NCBI GenBank assembly: GCA_946902875.1 | Contig: OX336342.1 | Coordinates: 10,781,523 to 10,845,522 of the forward strand | Source: Nematopogon swammerdamellus | Taxonomy: Eukaryota; Arthropoda; Insecta; Lepidoptera; Adelidae | DNA: 64,000 bases | Reading direction: 5' to 3' | Shown: positions 42,996-55,630 of the stretch, piece by piece | Layout: every line of letters starts with the position of its first letter | How positions within the stretch are numbered: position 1 is the stretch's first letter | Position numbers and translations under genes: made by a program | The notes under the pieces: model-generated | What the model was told of the DNA's origin: nothing | The model's database searches: none | What the model saw: the letters and a program-made list of their open reading frames with translations, nothing else

Positions 42996-43207
42996 ACAAA
43001 GACGCAGATCTCCATCATAAGGGCAGTTTCAACGAGAATCCGGGGCACGCGTAGAAAAATAAACAGATGGATGGGGCTAGAAGACGGCGCTGGCTTATTT
43101 TCTACCGAAGAACAATAAGACTTGAAAACGAAGAAGAAATATAAAGATTACATTCAAAATACGCGTAAGCAACGATCATGTACATATTTAGGATAATTTT
43201 ACATCCT

Positions 43208-43453
43208 TCCTTACCTTTAATAAAATCCAACGTCTGCTTTCTGTATGTATGTATGTATGTCTGTCTGTCCGCTTATAACTCGAGAACCACTGAACCGATT
43301 TTAATAAAAAAATCTACTACGCTTAATTAATAATCTACGGATAGCTTGATTCTTCCCATCAACTATAGGCTACTTACTATCACGCTAAATGGCTTATGAG
43401 GTTTAGCAGAGAAGTCAAATATGAGAGCGGGCGGAGCCGCGGGCACAGCTAGT
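43208..43453 (+). mobile_element. Short non-autonomous Helitron, copy 2 (full length)
   Basis: 246 bp from TCCTTACCTTTAATAAAATC to GCGGGCACAGCTAGT, the typical Helitron CTAGT end with a GC hairpin. GTATGTATGTATGTCTGTCTG inside. Differs from copy 1 mainly by an extra insertion near 43310-43330. Confidence 0.78.
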
Positions 43454-43930
43454 AATATATAATATTAATAAATAAAAAAAAACAAATACCTCATTCAGAT
43501 ACCCGATTAACTTTCACAATAAATCTGATCTAACAATCTGGATAAGAGACTTCCCCACAAGCCCCTACGGTTTACACCAGGAAGTCAAAGGCAAAAGACA
43601 ACTAGGGATCAATTAGAGACAATTCTCTACAATTGCGCAGTAAGCGTAATCGCGCAGTTGAAGACGAGCGCTGATATAATTGCTTCATCACAGCGAGCTA
43701 TCATTTTCTCCAATCAGACAGGAACATTTTCATTTGTAGGAAGCCGTTGAGGCGGCACTGCACAAATATTTGAGGACCAATCTCGAGCAATTCAAACACC
43801 TTATTAATGAAAACCGATAATCGAAACTCCTTTATGGGACTAAAGCAGGCACTCTATGAAATACCTCTGGGCGACCCAGCTTCGCTCTGCGTCTACATCT
43901 ATCTAGATAAACTTGAAAAAAAATTACATT

Positions 43931-44247
43931 TTTTTTATGGAAACTGACACGGTTGGCTACATCACCTACAACATCCATGATGTCAGGCCATAACACTGGG
44001 TGAACTTGGTGCCACGTCAGTGCTTCCCTTCGGTCGTGCCGGCTACACTGAACTAGACGGAAAACACCAACTATTTACATAGCCGTTTCGACCGACCTTT
44101 CATTCAGTGCGGTGGTATAAACCCGGGCGGGTTGAACCCAACCACCTAGTAATATAAGAAGGGAGTCTTATCCCTTAGTCGCCTTTTACGACATACACGG
44201 GGAGAGATGCAGTGGGGCTATTCTTTTAAAGTACCGGCCCCACACGG
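43931..44247 (-). mobile_element. SINE with unassigned head, complete with target duplication
   Basis: Flanked by TACATT on both sides (43925-43930 and 44248-44253). On the minus strand: head CCGTGTGGGGCCGGTAC ... GTCGTAAAAGGCGACTAAGG, shared middle and the TTTCCATAAAAAAAATG tail. This head is neither tRNA- nor 5S-like by eye. Confidence 0.78.
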
Positions 44248-44354
44248 TACATTATCTAAATACAAAATTTCATCCAAATCGTTATAGCCGTTTCTGAGAA
44301 ACCTTATATATAATATACAAGTTTAGCTCACTTAAAATAATAGGAATATTTGTT

Positions 44355-44705
44355 ACTAGCTGAGCCCGCGGCTCCGCTCGCGTGAAATTCGTATTCCAAA
44401 GAAGAATGTAAGTAACTAAGGGCGAGGCCGAAGGCCGAGCTGCGTTCTGGTAATCGAAAAACCTTCTTAAAGAAAGTAACTAACTAAGGGCGAGGCCGAA
44501 GGCCGAGCTTCTTTCAGGTAAACGATAAACCTTTCTCAAATAAAGGAAGTAAGTAAGGGCGAGGCCGAAGGCCGAGCTGCGTTCAGGAAGACGATAAACC
44601 TTCTGGAAGAAAGGAAGGAACTAAGTGCGAGGCCGAAGGCCGAGCTTCGTTCAGGTAAACTAAAAACCCCCTTCCGCCTTCGGGCCTCGCCCTTAAAGAC
44701 TTCCT
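44355..44705 (-). mobile_element. Helitron 3' part with minisatellite, inverted (about 4 units)
   Basis: Starts ACTAGCTGAGCCCGCGGCTC (inverse of a Helitron 3' end), then repeats of GGGCGAGGCCGAAGGCCGAGC and GATAAACCTTC, the reverse complement of the units at 33865 and 60420. Confidence 0.7.
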
Positions 44706-44794
44706 TTCTTCGATAGAATATAATATCGTTTACTCAATCTATTTATTTCATAAAAATAAAAAAGTAATATTAATAACTAAAGAATTAAACCTAC

Positions 44795-45240
44795 CTAATA
44801 AACATTAAAATAACTATCAAAACGGGCATTTTCAAATGTTCTTAGAGATGTACTTGCGGCATTACCCCGCTGGATGGCAAGGCTTACCCTTTGAATGAAG
44901 TACATAAGCCCTTGATAGCGGGACATCAGTTGCGTCAACCAGCTCAAGCCTCTTTTGGCTTCACTGCTCCACGGACCGAGGGTTTCTACCGCAAACGCAA
45001 CAAATTCGACATCTTGAATTATATTTCTATATTTGCTGCGTTTGAGGCTCTCCGCCCCAGCCTCGGCCGCGCCAGCCGCTCTTGAAGATGTCCTAACGTG
45101 ACTTGGAGCCAATGTGAGAACAAAAGTGGCGTCCCACATCAAAGAACTACCCTTAGTCCATGGCACTAAGGTGATAGCATCGGGCCTCTTGCCATCCAGC
45201 CGGGAATAACCGCGAGGTTCTAGGATGCACGGTATATTTG
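44795..45240 (-). pseudogene. Retroelement-type C-terminal domain, nuclease-like, copy 2
   Basis: Minus strand: IPCILEPRGYSR, DGKRPDAITLVPW, LMWDATFVLTLAPSHV, FVAFAVETLGPW, RVSLAIQRGNAAS, then a different C-terminus and stop. Compared with copy 1 the second core motif is WDATFVLT instead of WDATCVDT. Lies between the Helitron/minisatellite at 44355 and a single minisatellite unit at 45300-45380. Confidence 0.55.
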
Positions 45241-45299
45241 CCGTTAGAAGCGTGGACTTTATAATAAAATTTAAATTAAATTAACTCAATTTTAATATT

Positions 45300-45382
45300 A
45301 ATTAACTTTATTCGAGATGGTTTAGCTTCTTCCTGAAAGCAGCTCGGCCTTCGGCCTCGCCCTTAGTTACTTGCTTTCTTCA
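45300..45382 (+). repeat. Single minisatellite unit
   Basis: TTCGAGATGGTTTAGCTTCTTCC, CAGCTCGGCCTTCGGCCTCG and TAGTTACTTGC, one unit of the Helitron-associated repeat. Confidence 0.65.
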
Positions 45383-45435
45383 AGATGTCGTTTAATAGAG
45401 GCGTGGTGGGTGAGCCTGTCAAAATTTGACTCAGG

Positions 45436-45587
45436 TGCGTTCTAGCGACTAACAAGTTCCGTCTAGCTGCGCACTCTGAGCGCTTGAAGCGCGCTCCGTC
45501 GAAGACCTGTCTTTGTCTATTTCACATTGATAGAGGACTTCGCCAGTGCTCAGAGCGGTGCGATAGGGGCGAGGTCGCTAGAACGCA
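45436..45587. mobile_element. Probable small MITE
   Basis: Perfect 14-bp inverted ends TGCGTTCTAGCGAC / GTCGCTAGAACGCA with CTCTGAGCG / CGCTCTGAG-like inner pairing. True ends may extend outward. Confidence 0.5.
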
Positions 45588-45677
45588 GTTTTTGTGACCA
45601 TTTAACTGAAAGTCATTAATTTACATATTTTTATAGAAAGCGCGACATGTGGCGCCGATGATGACCCATATATTTTT

Positions 45678-45985
45678 TTTTTATGTAATAAATAAGGTAA
45701 AAACCCAGCATGGGTGGCTGTGCCGAGGGACCAATGGTGCAGTCGACAGAGCCAAAATCACCTCTCCTCGCGAAACCACGCTCAGTTAGGTGCCATGCCA
45801 GCAGATTTGCGGACTGATATGGCGTCTAACGACGCCCATGGACATACTAGGTCGTGCGCGGGGTTGCGGATGCCATGCCGGCCTGACAGTTGCATATTCA
45901 CTCCTCTCTTGAAGGACCCGAGACTATATTTGGGGGGAAATATGTGGTTAAGGAGAGCGTTCCAGAGTTTACCAGTTCTATACAA
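45678..45985 (-). pseudogene. LINE C-terminal fragment
   Basis: Minus strand encodes MYRTGKLWNALLNHIFPPKY, SLGSFKRGVN and LSGRHGIRNP, the 'RTxxLWNxLP..IFPxxYxLxxFKxxVN' end of jockey/R1-type ORF2 proteins. Followed by a T-rich stretch. Confidence 0.6.
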
Positions 45986-46604
45986 TTCTATGTAGGAAAG
46001 ATATGCAGGGCCGATTGGTATGCATTATTGGTTTGTACATGTTTTATTCTAATTGGTTGAATTTTTTTCTAATCTCAAACAACTCAGTAATGCAATCATG
46101 AACCATCTACTATGTACTCTTAGCTCTACCTAGCCCGAGTGTTTCATTTCTCCTCGCGTTAGATAGATGCAGAACGGACGGACCGACGACGATGCGACTA
46201 ACCGAAAAAAACTCAAGTTAAGCTACAATTAATTTCACTTATCCGCCAAAATGCCTAATAACAAATTCCTCGCTTAATAAATTCCACCAAATCTCGTCGC
46301 AGATTTTCCGAAATGAATCTTCATGAAACTGGGAAATCGCTCATTAAAAGTTAAAGATAACCATCTACTTGATGAATAACATCGACTTTACCGAAACGTC
46401 CCATCTAATAATTTCGTCTAAATGAATTTAGGGTAATAAATTTGTCAGAAGACAAAGAAGACAACGGATGCCCATCTGTTGAGATGAAAACAAACGTAAA
46501 ATGATCGCATAAAACTCATCAAGTTTATTTAGAATATAAATATAATAGAAAATGCTTTATTGCTCCAAGAAACATTCAACAGTAATAAGTACATTAGAAC
46601 ATTT

Positions 46605-47176
46605 GAGGAGGTTAGGAACAAAAGGTCAAAATCCACTTTAGGTTTTTTTTTTTCAGAAAACACAAAAACATTATGGTCCCTAAGCCACTACAGAAATATT
46701 TATTTTAATTTCATATAAAAATTCTACTAGTAGAGATCATTCGTATTATACAAAGATTTAAAAAAATTGAGCAGTAGAATAAGGAATACATGAATTTGAA
46801 TTTTGGATTTGTGCCTTTTTGTACCGGGATAATGGATTTGTTACTTTTTATTTCACAAGTATACGGATATGTGCCCCACAAAATTACGTAAATAATTGAT
46901 TATGTTACTTTTAGAACCACAGAGCGGCATTATGCACCGAAATTGGTTTAGATTTGTTGCCCTTTTTGATGTAAAGTGATCTAAGAGGAATAATTTAGTG
47001 GCGACTTTTTCGGATTTGTTACCTTTTGAACCAATGTCACTTTTTGGTAGCTAAATTCAATCGGATTTGAGTACATTTTGATAACTACAAGGTGTGGAAT
47101 AGGTGCAATTCGGCATTTTAAATTAAAAAAATATCTGTCTAAAGTGGATCTGTTACCTTTTGAACCTAACCTCCTC
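46605..47176. mobile_element. TIR element of 572 bp with ATTT target duplication
   Basis: Ends GAGGAGGTTAGGAACAAAAG and the inverse TTTTGAACCTAACCTCCTC, about 37 bases with mismatches; ATTT at 46601-46604 and 47177-47180. The interior repeats GGATTTGTTAC-like words. No transposase. Confidence 0.68.
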
Positions 47177-47804
47177 ATTTATTTTGAGTGTTTGAGATTT
47201 ATAGTGGAGTGCAAGTAGAAGAGTTGAGCGATAGAATTGAAGATAAAATAATAATAAGAATACTTATTAATAATACACGTAAGTACATGCTAGTTAAATA
47301 AAAAAACATACTTTATTTCTTGGTTTTTCTTACTTTTTTCAATGTAAGTACGTATATGCATAAAACGTATAGTTGTAAATTACTTACAAAACAGTGGGCA
47401 TATAAAACATGGCGCAGAAATAATACTCAATTTAAATAATTTCATATCGCGCAGAAGTAAGTTTTCCAAGATGGATTATTATTAATTTACAATTCAAGAC
47501 CTATATAAATAATTTGTAGCTATACAATCGATATTAGTAAATACAGACGTACTCAAATATGCATCCTGCAAGATCACACGACTATTGATTGTCACATATC
47601 GGTGGCATCCAAGTCTTCCACTACAGACAAGTACAATGCCTAGTTTCACCCACAATCTGCGGTCCTCTGAAACACTACTTACAACATCATAGTCGTTTCT
47701 TCGCTCTGTAATAGTACAGGGCAAAGACTTGTAATAGGAGGAATAGAGTGCAACCAAGTCCGAGCGTTGAACATGGCAATCGCTCATTTCTCACACTCTT
47801 CAAA

Positions 47805-47955
47805 CAATTATTAGAATCATCATTTTCATCAGCCCATATCAGTCCACTGCTGGAGATTGGCTTCTCCCAGGGCATCAAACGCGGTCATCCATCCACTACC
47901 AGCTAGCGGCTACCTATTTAGGTCGCCTATCCACTATCCACCTTGGTCCACTTAA
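47805..47955. repeat. Dispersed 'CAGTCCACTGCTGGA' repeat
   Basis: ATCATCATTTTCATCAGCCC, ATCAGTCCACTGCTGGAGATT and CTTCTCCCAGGGCATC, a common lepidopteran LINE-3'-type repeat from memory. Confidence 0.5.
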
Positions 47956-48008
47956 CCGGGCGGCCGCGACGACGACGGCGTCAAATTATTGGAATAAAAC
48001 GTCTTTTT

Positions 48009-48250
48009 TAACCCCCGACGCAAAAAACGGAGGGGTGTTATAAGTTTGACGTGTGTGTGTATGTGTCATCGTAGATTCCAAACGGGTGGACCAATTTGGA
48101 TGCGATTTTTTTATTAGGAAGCTTGTTTAATCGGCATGGTTCTTAGCTATGTTTGTAATCAAGTAATAAGTAATAAAAAAAATTATTATCTTAAAAAGTG
48201 GACCGATTTGCATGCGGTTTTTTTTTAAAAAGCTTGAAATAATTTTTTTC
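48009..48250 (+). repeat. 'AACCCCCGACGC' dispersed repeat, copy 2
   Basis: TTTAACCCCCGACGCAAAAA, GGGGTGTTATAAGTTTGACG and CCAATTTGGATGCG. Confidence 0.65.
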
Positions 48251-48254
48251 TTTA

Positions 48255-49255
48255 TGTGACTTTAGTTTCCTTGTGACTATGCCAGCTCCATCGTACCTAT
48301 TGATAAATTCTCTTGGAAAAATGTTGTCAGTATTTTGCATTCCTCCATCAGGGGTTCACTGCCCTGTGATTAAAAGAAAATTAATTTGTCCATTTTTAAT
48401 TCTATGATCAAAGCGTTTCCAAAATTATTATTCCGCTTACACTCCTATAAAACGTTAAATTGTTCTTCAACTTGAATCTATTTTTCGCATCATATGAGCA
48501 CTTTTGTTTAAGTGTGTCCAGACTGGAGTATTAAAATTAATTGTATGCTTAATTCAAAACAAAACAGTGAAAGAATACATGAACACTAATTTGAATAAAT
48601 ACAGGCGTGCGCTAAGATGGAGTTATTCTTGTTACCAATTTTATTAAGTTACTTTTAAATAATAATGTTGATAAAAATGCGTATCTTCACATTCTTTTTA
48701 TAATTTCGGTTTTTATTTCATCCTCCCAAACGCCTTACGAAGAGCTAATATTCCAACTATTTTGTCTACAATTAAAACTCTTTTTGTGTGGATGGACCTT
48801 TCCTCGACATCGCTACTATACACAAGCTAATAAAACGAGATTTATCTATCTTAATACATTACTTCAAATACATAAGGTTTTTTGCTGAGGCGGCCAATCT
48901 GATTAAAGTCTTTATTGGTACTTGTAATATCGAAGCTGGGTTTTCTTATTTCTTTGATAAAAATATGAATAGGCTTGGGGAAAGTCATAAACATTCTTGT
49001 TCAATAAAATCATTGAATAAAAATGTTTTAGCCCTTAAAATCAAAAGCTCTTCCGAAATACCAACTCTCTTTCGTAACCTTTCTCCATGTTTTGAATGTA
49101 TGAAAGCAATTTGCATGTTTTTATGTTATTATGAATAGCGTTAAAAAAAATTAAGGTACCTCTTAACCTGAAAGTGAAAATGGTGTCTAGTCCTGCAATT
49201 CAACATACGCTTGGAGAGTTGGCAACTGGGCTATAGTATCGTGAAGTTACGTAGT
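48255..49255. other. Non-coding, nothing recognised
   Basis: Contains an open stretch at 48788-49138 that begins with GTG and has no splice or start support. Otherwise AT-rich. Confidence 0.3.
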
Positions 49256-49264
49256 TATCAGCGG

Positions 49265-49430
49265 TAGTTATCAGTTGCCAGTGTTAAGCGAACGCTCGGG
49301 ACTCGTCGATGCGGTGGTGCCTCGCCGCCATCGACTCTGTGCTCTCCGCATTGTAGGTACCTCCTCCGCCGTGCGCCCCGGTTCGGTCGCGCCGCCGCTG
49401 ACTCCGCCGCGCTGAAGAACACTTTATTGG
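49265..49430 (+). promoter_or_regulatory. GC-rich block, possible promoter
   Basis: TCAGTTGCC (initiator-like) at 49270 followed by 150 bp of GC-rich sequence (CCTCCTCCGCCGTGCGCCCC). Could start a plus-strand transcript; no downstream exon was linked to it. Confidence 0.2.
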
Positions 49431-50570
49431 AGGAATCACTCCAGGTTTTTTTTAAATCGCCTTTGAAATTCGATAAAAAATTTAGATTTGAGCTCTCGCG
49501 ATATGATTTTCGCCGCTGAGCTGGAACACCTAATAAATACCCCATAGATAATAATATCACACATGCGAATATGGTGGTACGGGCCTGAGTGTATAATGGT
49601 ACTGACGACAGAAAGGGATTTTTTTATGAAAACCAGTAGATATGGGTCGCTGTTCTAAGGCACCAAGGGTGCTCGACACAGACGGTTCCACCTCCCCTCG
49701 CGAAACAACACTCAGCGAGATACCATGCCAACACATTTGCGTACTATAACAAGGCTATACATCCAGCCTGTAGATACGACGTTTGAATACTCCCCGCTTG
49801 AGGTAATCGGGAAACACCGGGAATAACAACCGCATGATACCGACTTTCTCTCAGCTGAACTCCCGAACATTTTCAAATCCCGTTTGAGGGAACATATTAT
49901 GTTTTCAAACCCATAATGTCTCCATGTGTGTTATCGCTTGTTTAGAAACTGCATTAGGTATGTATGTATGTATTTGTATTTGGTTATATTGCGTATATGT
50001 ATGTACTTTTGAACTCGTATGTATGTATGTCACGAATGTATTTAGTTGTGTGTTATTGCTATTATAGTATATGAAAAAAAAACTATTGAATCAAATGTGG
50101 AAAAGTTATTCAGACAAATCCTATGGTGAGAGCAGCAGGTGCAGTGTCTTTAATTACACATATTTTTAAGCCTTCTTCTTTTGTTCAAATGGCTACCTAC
50201 ATTTAATTAGTTTCATGCTTCCTCTATTTTGGTTAAAGCGCGCTGTCGCTTCCTTCACAGACCACTCCCGCGAACCCCAAGAGTAGAGTAAAAAGCGAGA
50301 TCCTGATAGATAAATTTACTAGGAAGTGCTTTTGTAGCGGAGAGCCGGACTTGGTCCCGCTTGCTTTGTTTTTCGCGTATCTCCTTCTAGTAACATATAA
50401 CGTTACCACCGTCTGAAGATGGAGTACATATTACTTATGTACATGTTATGTTCTCGGTGACTATACCCACTTAGGAGGTGAAATAGCGGACAGACTTGTT
50501 ACAGTATGCCATTTCTCCCAGTCAACTCTCGATTACACTATTGTTTGTACTAACAGATTTATATATATAT

Positions 50571-50785
50571 TTTTTTATGGAAACTGACACGGTTGGCTAC
50601 ATCACCTACAACATCCGTGATGTCAGCCCATAACACCACGTCAGTTCTTCCCTTCGGTCGTGCCGGCTACACTGAACTGGACGGAAATCACAAACTATTT
50701 ACATAGCCGTTTCGACCGACCTTTCATTCAGTGCGGTGGTACCAATCTGGGCGGGTTAAACTCTACCACCTAGTAATATAAGAAT
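50571..50785 (-). mobile_element. SINE tail and middle
   Basis: T-run, ATGGAAACTGACACGGTTGG through CTACCACCTAGTAATATAAG. Lacks the GGGTGAACTAGGTGC segment present in other copies. The head side resembles that of 43931-44247. Confidence 0.75.
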
Positions 50786-50789
50786 ATCC

Positions 50790-52220
50790 CATAAGTCCAT
50801 ATCCCTTATTCTGTTAGATATAACAGTGATTGATTGATACGAATATTTTCGTGCCGCAAAAAAAACTTTCAAATTTACTTCAGTTTCAGGGACACAATCA
50901 ACTTCTAAACGTTTTAGTACCGTTAACAGTGCACCCGTATTTTATTAGCATATGCAACATGAATGTTCGCAGTTTACACTATTTAAAGAGCAATGAAAGT
51001 GCATGTTTGAAAATACAATGCAACTGAAAAATTTTGAACGAGCTAAAACTATATAAAAACGCTCTTGACCTTTCTTTCGAACCTTTCATTATGTAATTTT
51101 CAACACATTTTCCAAACGAAAGCACGACGCGCAACTTATAGCATGGGACGATAAAACGAACTTTTAATCAGTAAATGTGAAAGGTGGGGTGGGCAGGTAA
51201 ATTGGACAGTGGACAAGACATTAATGGATTGTTCAATCAAGTTAAAATTTTATGAATTGGTATGACCGTTACGTTTTCAACTGACTACTACCTCTGTGCT
51301 AACTACTTTCTGTATAAATCGGAAATTTTTTCAACTATTTTCACGAAATTTCGTGCCCGGGACTCGATCACTGCGCACAATTGGAATATGAACTGTACTA
51401 TTAAAGTTTATCCCGGCTCGGTACTTCTCCTCCCCCATCCGCTCAGCATCAGCCCCTCCACCGCCGCCGCCTCCTCCCCGTCTCGTTACACTCACGATCC
51501 GGCTACTTTAAATGCAATTAAGCATAAAAAAGAGTACAGCGCGTGTTATAAATTCTGTTTTCGCCAGTTAGGGCGCGGTAAGTTATCACGTTAAGAGAGA
51601 ATGCTTTATGAGCGAGTTAGGGCGCGGCCGGATTTATGAATTTTAATTTAAAATGAGATATTATGTTAAGCATCTGTTACGATTTCGGACTAGGTAATGC
51701 TATAACCCTTATAGCGAACTTCTGCTTAAATATGTAACCGGGAGCGTGTTTCGTCACTAGTTCAACTCTGAGAGGAAAGTTTTGTTTGATGTCGGACATG
51801 CGCTATTCAATGTGACCGTCCCTCGGAGGCGAGCAAACGAGCTTTCCTACTCAGTGCGGCGAAACATTTGAAATGAAAATGTATTAACATTTATTTTGAA
51901 ACAATGACGCGGTGAGCGCTGCGTGGGAAGGCAGGTCAGTTTTCGTACAGACTAGAAAGCTGTTGTGTACACACTTCACTGACACGTTCGCATTTCGGCG
52001 AGTTTCAAACTCCAGTTAGGCGAGTGTTTAATCTCATTTGAATCGTGTCTCTGGCGAGTGAATCAGTTCCTATTTTCAGCGAAGTAAACTTTAGAACACT
52101 TAATTTTCATTCCCATTTTGAGCTTTCACTCACTGGGGTATGCTCGGTGCTCACTGGGACCCAACTCTTTATTGAATTTATTTATTTTTATTATTAGTAA
52201 AAAAACATTAGATAATGTTT
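50790..52220. other. Non-coding, nothing recognised
   Basis: No exon with usable splice signals. Short C-rich patch at 51430-51480. Confidence 0.35.
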
Positions 52221-52223
52221 ATG

Positions 52224-53140
52224 GGCACTTTATGAGGAGAGGCCTCAGAAGCAAACGCGAGACGCGAAACTGTTGCTCGGGTTGACCAGGTTCTCGAAAA
52301 AGTATCCTCTTGGGGGAAGAAGACTTGGTCAACTTCAACGTAGCCAAGAAGCAAGCTTGTGCTTTCTCTACTAAGGCTGATCAGTTTCCTCTCCAAGCCA
52401 CTTTCCAGGATAGCCAAGTCCCCAACGATGGTAGTCTGGGTGTCCTGGGTATGGAGGTGTCCAGGGACGTTGGGTTTCGATCGTTCATAGAGTCTAAGGC
52501 GAAACTAGCGTCTCGAAAATTAGGGATCCTTTACCGATGTCGGCGATTTTTCACGCCGTGCCGGTCCAACTGCTTACACTCTATAAAGCACAAGTAAGAC
52601 CGGTGATGGAATATTGCAGTCATTTTTGGGAGGGTTCCCCTGAGTACCTTCTTTCAGCCTTGGATTCTATTCAGCGACGAGCCATTTGCCTCATTGGTGA
52701 CTCTGTACTCACAAAGGCCTTCAACCTCTAAATCACAGACGTATCGATGGGTCATTGAGCCTGTTTTATCGGTACTACTATGGCCGCTGCTCTGACGAAC
52801 TTGCTTCCCTTATCCCTCCTCCTCCTGTTCGCCTTCGCCAAACCCGCCATACTCTCGCGGAACACCCCTTTGTAGTCGACAGAAGAGTTCTTCTGCACGA
52901 TTCTCTAAATCGTTCTTGTGCCGCACTGCAAAGGTGTGGAACGGGCTCCCAGGGAATATCTTTCCCCAATCTTACAATCCACAGATCTTCAAATCGCGGG
53001 TTAATAGCTTTTCCCCAGCGGCATTAGCCCACCTCCAAGCCGGACTGGCACCTCCTCGGCGGTGAAATTGGCTGCGCCTGAGGCTTCGACCTCGGGCAGA
53101 GCCACCCAGTTCGGAAGCAATGAAAAAATAAATACTTATA
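52224..53140 (+). pseudogene. Non-LTR retrotransposon (jockey-type) 3' end, frame-broken
   Basis: Successive frames encode FNVAKKQACAFSTK, LGVLGMEVSRDVGFRSFIES, KAKLASRKLGIL, then RPVMEYCSHFWEGSPEYLL, SALDSIQRRAICLIGD, then SLFYRYYYGRCSDELASLIP, RQTRHTLAEHPFVV: the late RT and C-terminal region of jockey-superfamily ORF2. At least two frameshifts. It ends with CACCCAGTTCGGAAGCAATG and an A-rich tail. Same end as the minus-strand copy at 56095-56590. Confidence 0.8.
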
Positions 53141-53369
53141 TATAATATTTGTACATACATACCACACGCTGTATCCCAACAATCGGGAGAGCAGAGTAAT
53201 CGGTATTGTGCTGCAAGGAGTCTTGTAAATTACAGAACAATAAATAAATTAAAAAAAATATATCATAAAATAGAATTTAAAAAAACCAACACATTTAGCA
53301 AAGTATTCGGACAAGATAACTATCGAGCAACCAGTAAAGGCACGAAGACCCATCTCGGTGGAAGAACCG

Positions 53370-53470
53370 TGCCAAGGTAAGAGGTGTCGCCATTTAGCAC
53401 GGCATCTTGTCCTTATCCCATAGTCGCCTTTTACGACATGCACGGGGAGAGATGCAGCGGCGCTTCACGA
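53370..53470 (-). repeat. Unassigned SINE head, solo fragment
   Basis: CCTTATCCCATAGTCGCCTTTTACGACATG and ACGGGGAGAGATGCAGCGG (in pieces), matching 44170-44247. Confidence 0.55.
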
Positions 53471-54024
53471 GGTACATATACAAATACTTACATACAGTAT
53501 TTGTTAAAATGTAAAAAATATATATGATTTATTAATTCTCAAGTAACTCTCACAATTAAACTATAAAAATAGTTTTGGATAAAAGCTAATTCGGAATAAA
53601 TACTCACTCATACGTACCTCGTTTGGAAATGTTAAGTAATTGGATACACTTTTAGTTAGAGCTTAGAGTTAGAGCGACATCAACTTTACACTCTGGAGCA
53701 CTACTTTAATCGAGCTAAGAGGTTTATCAGCACGGCGGCGTTTAAAACTTTTGATCTGTTTTATTGACCAACCCGCACCAGTGTTTGGCGAAGTTCGTTC
53801 TCGGATTTTTCATTGGTGACATAAATTACTAACTATACGCATCCACTGACTGAATGTTGCTTCTGATTTTGAATGTCTCGAGGTACCTATTATAAAAAAA
53901 AATCTTTCAAATATGGTGCATTCCAGCTCCGTATTGTCCTACAAAATTGGGCCTACGGGCCGTCTTTTATTAGATACCTTTTGTGTAATATTTAATTAAC
54001 TGTATTATTCCTTCCAAGAAATGT

Positions 54025-54140
54025 ATCAGTCTCGGCAACTCAATGGTCCTATGGATCGACGTCCGATCGTGAATTTAAGCACATCCGTCCCCGGTGAAAA
54101 CTCGGATGGGTGCCAGTTCGACAGTTATAAAGAATTCAAA
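54025..54140 (+). repeat. 5S-like SINE head, solo
   Basis: TCTCGGCAACTCAATGGTCC, GACGTCCGATCGTGAATTTAAGC, AACTCGGATGGGTGCCAG. The SINE middle and tail are absent. Confidence 0.55.
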
Positions 54141-55156
54141 CCATGGGAAGCCAAATACCAACCAAAATATTAATATCCATGGTAGACTAAAAGTAGTTAT
54201 AAAGCTGTGATTTAGGCTATGATACATTCATTTAATTGGTAAAATCCTCAAGTAAATTGGTTGAGCCGTTCTTGAGCTATAAAGCGTATATACATACACA
54301 CAGACGGCAGACGTTCAATTATGTTACACCGAGTTAAGTTTCTGAAAGCTCCATGCGAATTGGTTCAGTAGTTTTACGTGATGCGTGCACCCACAAAAAC
54401 AAACAGACAAAAATTTCAAAAATTGTCTCAATGCATTCTGTTACTTATCCTTCATCCCCAATTAATATCTTTTTTATTGCAAAAATCTTAAATTTACAGA
54501 CACGCCGATTTTACAATGTTTTTATATGTATTCTTTGATGATTATGTAGGAAACATCATACTTTTACAACCATATTTATTTGAAATGAATAGACAAATGA
54601 ACAAGAAAAGAATAAGAAAAAACTGAACGCATGACTAAACCAAATAGGTTCCATATGTAACGTGTAATTACGTGAATACAGTGAATCCAGTGAAAAGACA
54701 GGGAACAAATATCAAAAAAGTTAATTCTGCATCCTCAGCATCAGAATTCACTGAAAGAAGAAGAGTGGGCGACTAAGATTGAGTAGTAACTCGCTCTCGC
54801 AATCGAAACTTGGCCATTAGTGAAGAGTTTACTAATTAACTAATTTACTGGGCGGCCTGGCCGACTAATTGAGAGGAGAGGAGTCTCCGAGACTTGTCGC
54901 TGTGTTTATTTTGGTAGGTAGAAAGTTTTCATCAGAGTCAATTGTTTGTGTTGACCTCGCCCGCTCTGCCATTCCCGTAGCTTCCACACTTCCACGTCCA
55001 CCAAGGATAGACATATTTAGTAAGTAGGCTTCATTTGTTATTATAGCTAAATTGATAATTAGTGCTCACATAAATTTGTAATAGTTCGTACATAGTTTTA
55101 CGAAAATTTAACATTTTGTATCAATAATGTTTTCTTTCTTGTGCGTTTTCGTTTAG

Positions 55157-55630
55157 TTTTTAACCCCCGACGCAAAAAAGGGGTGTTATAAGTTTAACGT
55201 GTGTGAGGGTGTGTGTATGTGTGTATGGGTGTGTCTGTTGCATCGTAGCTCCCAAACGGATAGACCGATTTGGATGCAATTTTTTTAATTAGAAAGCTGG
55301 TTTAATCGGGATGTTAGCAATGTTTGTTATCAGCTAATAATTAAGTATACAAAAAATTTATTATCTTAAAAAATGGACTGATATGCATGCGGTTTTTTTA
55401 AAAGCTTGAATTAAATTACATTTACTTAAATTACAAATTAAAAAAAAACCCGACCCTTAAAAAGTAAAAAATAATTTCCGATTACTTACTTAAAGGAGTG
55501 GGGGACCGCCAAGTAAATAAATTAATATAAAAACTCAGAGCTGCGCGGGATTTTACTTAGCGGTCCTCCGACTCCTTTCAGTAATTAATCGTAAATTATT
55601 TTTGACTTTTTAAGGGCCGGGATTTTTTTA
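55157..55630 (+). repeat. 'AACCCCCGACGC' dispersed repeat, copy 3
   Basis: TTTTAACCCCCGACGCAAAA, GGGTGTTATAAGTTTAACG, ATAGACCGATTTGGATGC. The right part contains an inverted pair around GGGACCGCCAAGTAAA / TTTACTTAGCGGTCC. Confidence 0.65.

Noticed and set aside
48788..49138. 116-codon open frame on the plus strand
   Set aside because: Begins at GTG, has no start context, splice site or recognisable domain, and composition equals local AT-rich DNA.
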